A program made the position numbers and the translations under genes. The notes beneath the pieces were generated by a model. The model saw only the letters and a program-made list of their open reading frames with translations, did no database searches and was not told the DNA's origin. A stretch of DNA of 64,000 nt from Cladorhizidae sp. MBARI D1340-BT2 (Eukaryota > Porifera > Demospongiae > Poecilosclerida > Cladorhizidae), in contig JAQNBH010000014.1 of NCBI GenBank assembly GCA_028752905.1, positions 3,874,993 through 3,938,992 of the forward strand, written 5' to 3'. Shown here in pieces: positions 9,177-17,689 of this stretch (position 1 is its first letter; each line of letters begins with the position of its first letter).

Positions 9177-10584
9177 TCAATTCCTCAGCTCTCCATACAA
9201 CAGTTCCTTTCTCCTCTGCCACCACTTCCCTACCCAATACATGACACACTCGCCCACCTCCTCCATCACTGCATCACTTACTCCCTCCACATCTTTCCCT
9301 AAAAGCAATGCCACCTTTCCATCCTTACTCACTCTTCTAAATTCATCCAGCCACTGTCCTGCCCCTACAATTCTGCGCATCTCATCCATCAGTACCAGCC
9401 GATCCCTCTCAAATTCCCTGCATATCACCAAGAAATGTTCCACATCTTCCCCTGCTCCACTATCACACATTATACACCTCTCATCCCTAACTTCCCACAT
9501 CTCTTCTCTTATCCTCTAAGAAACCAGCTTATGCAGTCCTCAGTCGAAATTGCAACTGCACACCTTCCTGACCATGCATGGACCTCACTACCTCTCCACC
9601 CCTGCACCATTCTTTGGCGATTTATAATACTCTTTCCATTTACTTCCTCCTCCCAGTCCTTCTCATTTCTCACCTTCACTTTCCCCTTCCACTTGTGCAC
9701 TGACCCAACCTTGTTGTTTATCTCGTACTTTCTCCTCAAGATCTCATATTCTTCCCACCATCCAATTCCTATCCTCTCTTAGTTTATTTGCAACTATTTT
9801 TACCAATCTGCTCTGTTCCAACACCTCTAATCTCTTACCAAACAAAACCTTCATCTCTTCCCTCCTCTCCTCTAGCTTCCTCCACCCCATATCTACCCGT
9901 ATTGCCACTCCTGCTACTGTGTTACTTGCCCCCAACAGTCTCCTACCCACTCTCATCTGTGCTGACTCTAACTTCTTGCAAGCATTCCGTCCTCCTGTCC
10001 ACCACACTTCGGCTGCATGCTCCATACTAGGTCTCACTAGGCTGCCACACCATTCTTCCTCTGTCTACTTCCACCTGCCAATTCACTCTACTCATCCATG
10101 TCACCTTTCCAACCCACTCTTCTGCCATCTTCTCTAACTGAACATTACCCCCTTAGCTTCCTATCAAACCATACTCCCAAGTACTTGAATTCTTTGACCT
10201 CTTCCAATGCACTTCTGCTGCCTTCTTCCCTACTACCATGGCCTTGCTCTTCCTGTACCACATCCAACATAGCTTGCAGTTCCACCCCTGAGTCAGCCAG
10301 ATGAACAACATCATCTGGATACATAAGTTCCCCACACCAACAGTCTTCCACTTTGACTCCTAGCTCAGCTCTCTCCAATTCCTCTGCCATTCCCATCAAA
10401 TAAATATTGAGAAGAAGTGGAGACAAAGGACATCCCTGCCCAAGTCCATTCTCCACAGCAAACCACCTCCGTTCAATATCACCGTCGTCTCCACCCCACT
10501 ATACAATCCTACACATGTCCTCGCAAGTTTCTCCTCTATTCCATACTGCCCAACTTCTTCCACAGTCCCTCCCTCCACACGCTG
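9177..10584 (-). pseudogene. Non-LTR retrotransposon ORF2 fragment (3' part), decayed
   Basis: Minus-strand segments in several frames. RT motifs include GLGQGCPLSPLLLNIYL and a catalytic box reading YPDDVV where YADD is usual (10456-10145). A thumb/linker region follows with AEVWWTGG and RRLLGASNTVAG (10037-9744). The C-terminal Cys/His motif reads CIMCDSGAGEDVEHFLVIC (about 9480-9420). This layout fits Jockey/CR1-like non-LTR elements. Frameshifts separate the pieces. The upstream continuation is beyond the LTR element, at 16493-16625. Confidence 0.8.
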
Positions 10585-10589
10585 TCATA
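10585..10589. repeat. LTR element target-site duplication, left
   Basis: TCATA, repeated at 16488-16492 on the other side of the LTR retrotransposon. Confidence 0.9.
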
Positions 10590-11162
10590 TGTGATAAAAT
10601 CAGTTCTCATCCAATTAGAACCTTTAACTAACTGGCATGAGACACTATTTTATACGACGGCTAGATCCTTGTCACCAGTCTCTCCTCACTAGTGATCCTC
10701 GATCCAACCCGAAATCAGCCAACTCCAGTAGTCGCTGTATCCCTCTTATTAATAGAATGGTATATATATTAATAAGATAAGTGATATACTCAATCAGCAA
10801 TCATACACAGAGATTACACAGAGATAACCATACAAGCCTAGCTTTACAGTCTATCCCTCCTTACACAAGTTCAGTTCCAGTTTCTCTTAGTGTTTTTCTC
10901 TCCCTTTAATTAAATTACAATGTTCTTTTATAGCACTCAGTTTGAGGTCACCAGTCTCTGGTGGTTTCTTTGTCCATGGTGGTTTCTTTGTCCATGGTGG
11001 TTTCTTTGTCCATGGTGGTTTCTTTGTCCATGGTGGTTTCTTTGTCCATGGTGGTTTCTTTGTTCATGGTGGTTCCTTTGTTCATGGTGGTTCCTTTGTT
11101 CATGGTGGTTCCTTTGTTCATGGTGGTTCCTTTGTCAACAGTCAGGGAAGGTTTCCCTGACA
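10590..11162 (-). repeat. 3' LTR (573 bp) of the gypsy-class element
   Basis: Begins TGTGATAAAATCAGTT and ends TTTCCCTGACA on the plus strand. The 573-bp copy at 15915-16487 appears identical. Contains a ten-unit 18-bp repeat (10963-11142), which also encodes the end of gag-pol. Confidence 0.95.
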
Positions 11163-14100
11163 TTCCTCCCCCGTTAGATCGAGACCCTTGGTCTCGACTA
11201 AGGCAGTCAGCATTTGCATTTGCTGAACCAGATCTATGAGAGATCAAAAAGTCATAGGCTTGTAATGATAAAGCCCATCTAGCCAATCGACCATGGCTGT
11301 CCTTTAAGTTTGCTAAATGCAAAAGAGGGTTGTGGTCAGTCTCGATCTTGAACTTGGTACCCTCTAGGTAGACTCTGTAATGCTTTACACCAGCAACGAT
11401 CGCAAGTGCCTCCCTCTCGATGGTTGAATAATTCTGCTCCCTGGGCAATAATTTCCGCGAGCCGTACGCAATTGGATGCTCTTCTCCCTTGTCATTTATT
11501 TGGCTCAATACATAACCCAACCCCGTTGCTGAGGCGTCTGTCTGTAATATAAACTGCTTCGTCCAATCTGGAGTTGATAGAATCGGTTGATCTGTCAAAG
11601 CTTTCTTTAATGCTTGGAATGCTGTGTCACATTCCGTTGTCCAGATCACTTTGTTTTCTTTCATCTTTTTTGTTAAGTTCGTGAGGGGGCAAGCTATCGT
11701 AGCAAATGATGGAATAAATTTGCGATAGTAGCCGCAGAGTCCTAGAAATGCTCGAACGTTCTTCTTCGTCTTTGGGATCATGTAGTTCTGCACGGCTTCG
11801 ATCTTGCACGACATCGGGCGAACTTGACCATCACCAACCAGATGACCCAAATAACAACATTGACTAACCCCAAAATTACATTTCTTTTCTTTTATGGTTA
11901 ACCCCGCTGCCCTCAACCTTTCCATCACTACCCTCAAATGTTTCAAATGATCTTCCCATGAGGTACTATGGATGACTATATCATCCAAATACGCGGAGGA
12001 AAAATCATGTAATCCTTCTAAAATAGAATTCATAAGTCTTTGAAATGTGGAAGGGGCTGACACCAAGCCAAAGGGCATTGTGAGATATTGATATTTCCCA
12101 TAAGGTGTTGAAAAAGCTGTTTTTTCTCGACTCCCCTTTTCCACAGGCACTTGGTGGTATCCCTTAACTAGATCTAATGTAGTTATGAATTTGGCTCCAC
12201 CTATGTTGTCAATCAGCTCTTCGATATTTGGTAGTGGATATGGGTCTGCTTTGGTCACTAAATTCAATTTGCGGTAGTCAATACACATCCTTGTCCCCCC
12301 ATCCTTTTTAGGAACTAAAACTATGGGCGCTGCCCAAGGACTGTGAGAAGATTCAATGATACCCTGATCTAAAAGAGTTTTGATCTCCGAGCGCAAAAAT
12401 TCTTTCGCTGTGTGTGCTAACCTATACGAAGGCAATCGTATTGGTAGTACATCCCCTGTAGCTATCACATGCTCTATTAAGTCAGTCTTTCCTGGGGTTT
12501 CCTTGATAACATCCTTGAATTGTTGTTTCAATTGATTTAATTGTGTGTGTTGCATGTGAGAGAGAGAACGTGCCTTTGATACCTGGTTCAAATTGAACTG
12601 GTCGTCTAATTCTTGGTCTTCCACTAGAAAGACTGCTGGGGCTGGCGAAGTCCATAACTTCATGGTATTCACGTGAAAAGTTTTTAGTGGTTTCCCTGTT
12701 TTTCCCGTGTCCACCTGATAAGTTACCTCAGTGATCTTTCTCACAATTGGAAATGGGCCTTGCCACTCATTTAATAGTTTATTCTGTTTTCGCGGTCGGA
12801 ATACTAAAACAAATTCCCCAACCTCAAATTGTCTTTCAATGGCTTTCCTATCATGGTATCTCTTTTGAGACTGTTTCTCTTTCCTTTCTTTTTCCTGAGC
12901 CAATTCTCTCACTAGTTCAATGTTAGCTTCCATGGTTCGAATGAACTCGATAAGATCAACCTCACACTCTTCTGCTTTTCCTTTCCAGAATCTAGCTAAA
13001 TTCTCAAGGGGTGTTCTCATCTCCCTTCCGAATAATAGCCTGAAAGGTGAAAATCCTGTGGTCGCATGGACACTACCCCTATAGGACCACAAAACAAAAG
13101 GTAGGCAATCATCCCATTCTACCTTTGGGTTGTTCATTAACTTCTTCAACAACCTCTTCAAAGTACTGTTGAACCGTTCCACCATACCATCTGTTTGGGG
13201 ATGGTATGGGGAGGTTCGAATCTGTTTGATTCCAGTTCTGCTACAGAACTGCTTCATCACTTTCGACATGAAATTGCTCCCGTTATCTGATAGTAACTCT
13301 TGTGGTACCCCTACTCTGGCAGTTAAATCGACTAAACAATTTACTACTGTCTCAGCTGTGGTGTTTTTTAACGGAAATGCTTCCGGCCACTTTGTGGTAT
13401 AATCTATTGCCACTAGAATATACTTATTCCCAGCCTTAGTTCTTTTTAAGGGCCCAAAGATATCTAGAGCTATCCTGGAGAACGGTTCCTTGACAATAGG
13501 CAAAGGGTGTAGTGGTGCCTTAGTCACTACTGGGGCACTAGCCTTCTGGCAAATGGGGCATGACTGACAAAGTTCTTTTACATCTAAAGCAATCCCTGGC
13601 CAATCCAATCGTTGTCTAATGGCTTCCAAGGTTCTTTCACGTCCAAAATGCCCAGCCACTACTGAATTGTGAGCTAATGTTAAGACCTTTACTCTTGCCA
13701 TCTTAGGCACTATCACTAGGCTTTTCCCACCAACATGATAGGGTTCTCTCATTAGTAATCTTCCCTCCCAAAAGTAAGGACTACCCTTGCTATCAGCTTT
13801 TTTTCTCACTTTCATCAAAGTTGTGTCCTTCAGCTGCTCCTGCTGCAGTTGCTCAGGTGAGATTGCATCAATGCTCATTACTTCTGTGCTCCTTGAGTCG
13901 TCCCTTGCGACCTGCAGAGGAATAGTCTCACCTACTCGTTCTATATCCTCCTCAAATTTGGACTCCACTGGTACAGCTGCCACTGGATTAGACTCTTCAG
14001 CTACATCCTCTTCCATCTCACTTCCACTTCCCTCAGAGTCAAGAGAGTGCGTGACTGGTTCCTCTTCCTGCTGTTGAAGCTGCAACTGAGTGTCGATCTG

Positions 14101-15621
14101 GGTTTGCACCTGTTGCTGAGCCCTTGTTGTCACCATTGTTGACTCTGTGGTTGCGGCGGTGGTTGGAATGTTTTCTTCTTTTTTGGACTCTGTCTCCATC
14201 GCTTCCCTAATATACTTATGGAAATGGGGAACATCATGCCCCAACAAAAGGTCAGTAGTTATATGTCCTGAAACTCCTACAGCTAACTCTAGCCTTTTGT
14301 CTCCATCCACTTGTAACACTACCTTGGCTGCTGGAAAATATGTTTTTCGAGCACTGGCTGTGGCGTATGCAATTTTCCATGGTAGGTAATCTGTCTTTTG
14401 TATGTGCCTAGGATGTACTATGGTCTTCGTGCACCCTGTATCAAGCAACGCTACTGCTGGTTTACCATTGACCTTCACATTGCGAGACCAAGCTGGTACT
14501 TTCTCACATTTAATTATCCCACAGTTTGCTTTTTCCAACTTGACAACACAATCTCTTTTCATATGCCCAGGTTTCCCACAACGATAACACTCCAGCGGTT
14601 TAGCTTCTTTTCCTTGCATCGTACTACTATTAGTGTTACCTTTGTAGCGCCCATCCCTGTGGCTAGGTGGAAAACGTCCGCCTCTCTCGTTGGCTTCGCG
14701 GCTCTCATTAGTTGCGCTTCTCCAACTCCTTTTCTGCTCAGGTTTCTGTGTTGAGGCTACTTCCTTCTCTCCTCTGGATGAGCTCAGATAGCGTACTACA
14801 GCTTCTTTCAGGTCTTCATAAGAGGCTGGATTGAGCTGCCTCATTCTCACTTCTAGCCATCGAGGAAGTTTCTGCAACGTTAATTCGATTAATAACGTGT
14901 CATATTGGGACTTACCACTGGATTGAATCCAACGATTAAACGATTGTTTTCGCTCCCGGAACCAATTCTCAGGATTCCCTTGGTTGAAGTTAACTTCAAA
15001 CACTCTCCTCCTGTAGCTCTCTGTGGAGACTTGATATGTAGAGAGCAGGGTTGCTTTGACAACATCATAGTCCTGCTGTTCCATAGCAGTCAACGATGAC
15101 ACTGCCAGCATCCCCTGTCCCGACAACGAATTACGTAGGCAGGCAGTCCACTGCCTCCTTGGCCACCCTCCTACTTCAGCAGTTACTTCAAAGGTATCTA
15201 AAAAAGCACCCATGTCGTCTACTCCCTCGACATATTTGTGTAATGTCGGTTTAGGCATGGGGGGTAATTGTTCTTCCCTTGCCGGATTACGCATTTCTGC
15301 CAAAAGTTGTTGCCATCGTTGCTCTTGGCGTTCTTGTCGGTCGTGGTCTTCACGGCGGTGTTGCTCTTGGAGTTCTTGTCGGTCGCGGTCTTCACGGCGG
15401 TACCGATCCATCCTCTCTTCCTCTCTCAGTGCCCGTGCTTCATCTGCTTGAAGCCATGTAGCCATCATCTCTGTTCTCGAACCCCCCTGCTGTTGAGTGT
15501 TAGCAGGTGTTGAAAAAGGTTGGTGGTGGTGGAGGGAATCCTCCTCCCCCTCCTCAACGGTGTCTCTGGGCGCAAGAGTAGTCTGGCTTCTTGTCCGTCG
15601 GTCCTCTCCTGGGAGTGACAT
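10948..15621 (-). CDS. Gag-pol polyprotein, Gmr1 order (gag-PR-IN-RT-RH), intact
   Basis: 1557 residues from the ATG at 15621; the frame stays open upstream only through leader repeats. In order: charged N-terminus, capsid with a SCAN-like helical stretch (about 195-285), zinc knuckle CYRCGKPGHMKRDC (~343), protease LLDTGC (~390), H2C2 zinc finger (~655-690), integrase with ALDIFGPL, LLSDNGSNF and GMVERFN (~718, 781, 815), WQGPF module (~953), RT with TTLDLVKGYHQ and YLDDIV (~1213), and RNase H from QTDAS (~1360) to ETDHNPL. All catalytic residues I looked for are present. The last ~70 residues are read from the 3' LTR and consist of TTMxKx hexapeptides. The protein would copy and integrate the element. 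Gag and pol are in one frame, so no frameshift signal is needed. Confidence 0.95.
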   Translation of the reverse strand: MSLPGEDRRTRSQTTLAPRDTVEEGEEDSLHHHQPFSTPANTQQQGGSRTEMMATWLQADEARALREEERMDRYRREDRDRQELQEQHRREDHDRQERQEQRWQQLLAEMRNPAREEQLPPMPKPTLHKYVEGVDDMGAFLDTFEVTAEVGGWPRRQWTACLRNSLSGQGMLAVSSLTAMEQQDYDVVKATLLSTYQVSTESYRRRVFEVNFNQGNPENWFRERKQSFNRWIQSSGKSQYDTLLIELTLQKLPRWLEVRMRQLNPASYEDLKEAVVRYLSSSRGEKEVASTQKPEQKRSWRSATNESREANERGGRFPPSHRDGRYKGNTNSSTMQGKEAKPLECYRCGKPGHMKRDCVVKLEKANCGIIKCEKVPAWSRNVKVNGKPAVALLDTGCTKTIVHPRHIQKTDYLPWKIAYATASARKTYFPAAKVVLQVDGDKRLELAVGVSGHITTDLLLGHDVPHFHKYIREAMETESKKEENIPTTAATTESTMVTTRAQQQVQTQIDTQLQLQQQEEEPVTHSLDSEGSGSEMEEDVAEESNPVAAVPVESKFEEDIERVGETIPLQVARDDSRSTEVMSIDAISPEQLQQEQLKDTTLMKVRKKADSKGSPYFWEGRLLMREPYHVGGKSLVIVPKMARVKVLTLAHNSVVAGHFGRERTLEAIRQRLDWPGIALDVKELCQSCPICQKASAPVVTKAPLHPLPIVKEPFSRIALDIFGPLKRTKAGNKYILVAIDYTTKWPEAFPLKNTTAETVVNCLVDLTARVGVPQELLSDNGSNFMSKVMKQFCSRTGIKQIRTSPYHPQTDGMVERFNSTLKRLLKKLMNNPKVEWDDCLPFVLWSYRGSVHATTGFSPFRLLFGREMRTPLENLARFWKGKAEECEVDLIEFIRTMEANIELVRELAQEKERKEKQSQKRYHDRKAIERQFEVGEFVLVFRPRKQNKLLNEWQGPFPIVRKITEVTYQVDTGKTGKPLKTFHVNTMKLWTSPAPAVFLVEDQELDDQFNLNQVSKARSLSHMQHTQLNQLKQQFKDVIKETPGKTDLIEHVIATGDVLPIRLPSYRLAHTAKEFLRSEIKTLLDQGIIESSHSPWAAPIVLVPKKDGGTRMCIDYRKLNLVTKADPYPLPNIEELIDNIGGAKFITTLDLVKGYHQVPVEKGSREKTAFSTPYGKYQYLTMPFGLVSAPSTFQRLMNSILEGLHDFSSAYLDDIVIHSTSWEDHLKHLRVVMERLRAAGLTIKEKKCNFGVSQCCYLGHLVGDGQVRPMSCKIEAVQNYMIPKTKKNVRAFLGLCGYYRKFIPSFATIACPLTNLTKKMKENKVIWTTECDTAFQALKKALTDQPILSTPDWTKQFILQTDASATGLGYVLSQINDKGEEHPIAYGSRKLLPREQNYSTIEREALAIVAGVKHYRVYLEGTKFKIETDHNPLLHLANLKDSHGRLARWALSLQAYDFLISHRSGSANANADCLSRDQGSRSNGGGMSGKPSLTVDKGTTMNKGTTMNKGTTMNKGTTMNKETTMDKETTMDKETTMDKETTMDKETTMDKETTRDW
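10963..11142. repeat. 18-bp minisatellite inside the 3' LTR, 10 copies
   Basis: Unit GGTGGTTTCTTTGTCCAT with variants (TTCAT, TTCC). The 18-bp length keeps frame, so gag-pol reads through it as TTMDKE/TTMNKG units. The same array occurs at 16288-16467 in the 5' LTR. Confidence 0.93.
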
Positions 15622-15700
15622 TCTTTCAGAAAGACGAGTTGAGATACAAGTGTGAAGAAAAGTGATATTAGTCGCGCATACAACCACTACAATTATAAGG

Positions 15701-15898
15701 AAAAGAAATATGCACCACTCCCGAAGGATGAAACAAGTATTAATAATAAGCAAAAGAAATATGCACCACTCCCGAAGGATGAAACAAGTATTAATAATAA
15801 GCAAAAGAAATATGCACCACTCCCGAAGGATGAAACAAGTATTAATAATAAGCAAAAGAAATATGCACCACTCCCGAAGGATGAAACAAGTATTATCC
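15701..15898. repeat. 51-bp repeat in the LTR-element leader, 4 copies
   Basis: Units beginning AAAAGAAATATGCACCACTC start at 15701, 15752, 15803 and 15854. They lie between the presumed primer binding site and the gag ATG, in the 5' untranslated leader. The last copy runs straight into the primer binding site. Confidence 0.93.
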
Positions 15899-15914
15899 CA
15901 CGCGCTGCCACCAA
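15899..15914 (-). promoter_or_regulatory. Presumed tRNA primer binding site
   Basis: Immediately after the 5' LTR on the minus strand: TTGGTGGCAGCGCGTG. Position and the leading TGG are typical of minus-strand primer sites. I could not assign the tRNA. Confidence 0.6.
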
Positions 15915-16487
15915 TGTGATAAAATCAGTTCTCATCCAATTAGAACCTTTAACTAACTGGCATGAGACACTATTTTATACGACGGCTAGATCCTTGTCAC
16001 CAGTCTCTCCTCACTAGTGATCCTCGATCCAACCCGAAATCAGCCAACTCCAGTAGTCGCTGTATCCCTCTTATTAATAGAATGGTATATATATTAATAA
16101 GATAAGTGATATACTCAATCAGCAATCATACACAGAGATTACACAGAGATAACCATACAAGCCTAGCTTTACAGTCTATCCCTCCTTACACAAGTTCAGT
16201 TCCAGTTTCTCTTAGTGTTTTTCTCTCCCTTTAATTAAATTACAATGTTCTTTTATAGCACTCAGTTTGAGGTCACCAGTCTCTGGTGGTTTCTTTGTCC
16301 ATGGTGGTTTCTTTGTCCATGGTGGTTTCTTTGTCCATGGTGGTTTCTTTGTCCATGGTGGTTTCTTTGTCCATGGTGGTTTCTTTGTTCATGGTGGTTC
16401 CTTTGTTCATGGTGGTTCCTTTGTTCATGGTGGTTCCTTTGTTCATGGTGGTTCCTTTGTCAACAGTCAGGGAAGGTTTCCCTGACA
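15915..16487 (-). repeat. 5' LTR (573 bp) of the gypsy-class element
   Basis: Matches 10590-11162 base for base by eye. Followed on the plus strand by the target duplication TCATA (16488-16492). Confidence 0.95.
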
Positions 16488-16492
16488 TCATA

Positions 16493-16625
16493 TGCCTTAC
16501 TCATGTCCAGGAAAGCCAGATATGAAGCTTTTTTCTCGCTCTTCCTCACTTCACAAACTCCTCTTAACACCAACCACTGGTCTGAACATCTCCTCTGGCT
16601 CCTAAATCCTCCTTGTATTTTTCAT
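16493..16625 (-). pseudogene. Non-LTR retrotransposon ORF2 fragment (5' part)
   Basis: Minus-strand frame reads QGGFRSQRRCSDQWLV and then SYLAFLDMSKAYD. Across the LTR insertion, with one TCATA removed, it continues in frame into SVWREGLW at the 10584 end. This is RT motif A. Homology stops near 16625 at stop codons, so the copy is 5'-truncated or broken there. Confidence 0.8.
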
Positions 16626-16629
16626 TATG

Positions 16630-16915
16630 GCTGAATCTGAAACACCAACTAAAGGTGAGGTGAGCTGCGTGGGAACCTCCGTTAACGGACACCTACCTTA
16701 TACAAGGGTGCAGCAGTGCAAAATGGATTGGTGAGGCGAGAATTTAATGCTGATTCTGAAGATATGGAGAACACCAGGAAGAAAAGTGAAATGAATAAAT
16801 CATCATGATGCCCCAAAATATAATATAATTATTATTTTATTATAATATATTATATAATTATATTGTCATGATAATAATAGTGCATGATAATAATAGTGGT
16901 AATAATAAGAATAAC
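16630..16915. other. AT-rich spacer
   Basis: Nothing recognised. Contains a strongly AT-rich tract with TAATAT/ATTATT simple sequence at about 16818-16905. Confidence 0.5.
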
Positions 16916-17466
16916 GGCCTTTAAAATGTGAAGAATCTGTAATCACTTGAACAAAACTCATTAGCAACATGTCTTAGTCTAACTTATCAGTTAAGTCTTT
17001 GTGTGCATGCAAAATCATGACGGCATTTAATCGTTCCTGGAGCATTGTTGATCTCAAGTAGGTTTTGACTTGCCAAAAATGAAAGCTCACAGCATTGGTT
17101 GCTGGAGCTGCTAGCAGAGTCACCATCATAGCACTGCCCACGGCATCACGATAGGTCGAGATTAAGCCTTGCTAACATACCTTTAATGACTTGCACAAGT
17201 GTGTTGGCAGTGATGTCTGGACAATGATACAGACCAATGAAGTCTTCATTGACCCACACATCTGCTCCAACATGCCTAAAGCATAATACGAGCTGCTCCT
17301 GACTAGATGAATCCACACATTCATCCACCATGATGGTGAAGTAATCTGCACCTTGAATTTCTTGCACTAACCCACGAAGAATGATGCGAGACGAGAGCCG
17401 CAACATTTCATTCAGGATATCTGGACTTGTGTATATACTTGTCACTCTTTTTTTCCAGCCATTCAT
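16915..17466 (-). pseudogene. Internally deleted hAT element (ZNF862/ZMYM6-like transposase)
   Basis: The minus strand reads a DUF4371-type segment (17466-17146) with ADYFTIMVDECVDSSSQEQL and DVWVNEDFIGLYH. It then switches to the hAT C-terminal dimerisation region with KTYLRSTMLQERLNAVMILH (about 17080-16990). The whole middle of the transposase is absent, so two distant parts have been joined by deletion. A stop follows KLD near 16995. Same family as the longer copy to its right. Confidence 0.75.
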
Positions 17467-17689
17467 TTATATCCTAAATATCCAATACATCATGCTCTAT
17501 GTAGGGCCGTTGTGAAGTGATGAGGCCATTGGACACTAAGTGTAACACTACTGCAAATTATTGTTATTGTACGATAGATAATTATGAATAAATTATAATT
17601 TTCTTATTTGATATTTATACTTGCATTTGTTCATTCCATCATTCTTGTTTCCATGAATCTACTTTACCATAATAATAACAATATTAACA

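Larger units (their letters stand above)
10590..16487 (-). mobile_element. Full-length Gmr1-type Ty3/gypsy LTR retrotransposon
   Basis: 5898 bp, bounded by two 573-bp LTRs and the 5-bp duplication TCATA. Read on the minus strand it has LTR, TTGGTGGCAGCGCGTGG as a presumed primer binding site directly after the LTR, a leader with four 51-bp repeats, one gag-pol frame, the polypurine tract GGGGGAGGAA directly before the 3' LTR, and LTR. The LTRs start TG and end CA. They look identical by eye, including the copy number of their internal repeat, which points to a very recent insertion. The pol order is protease, integrase, RT, RNase H, unlike ordinary gypsy elements. It landed inside the RT of a non-LTR element. 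Confidence 0.95.

Noticed and set aside
15622..15855. N-terminal extension of gag-pol
   Set aside because: It is a hydrophobic translation of the 51-bp leader repeats with no ATG at its start; the ATG at 15621 is followed by gag-like sequence.
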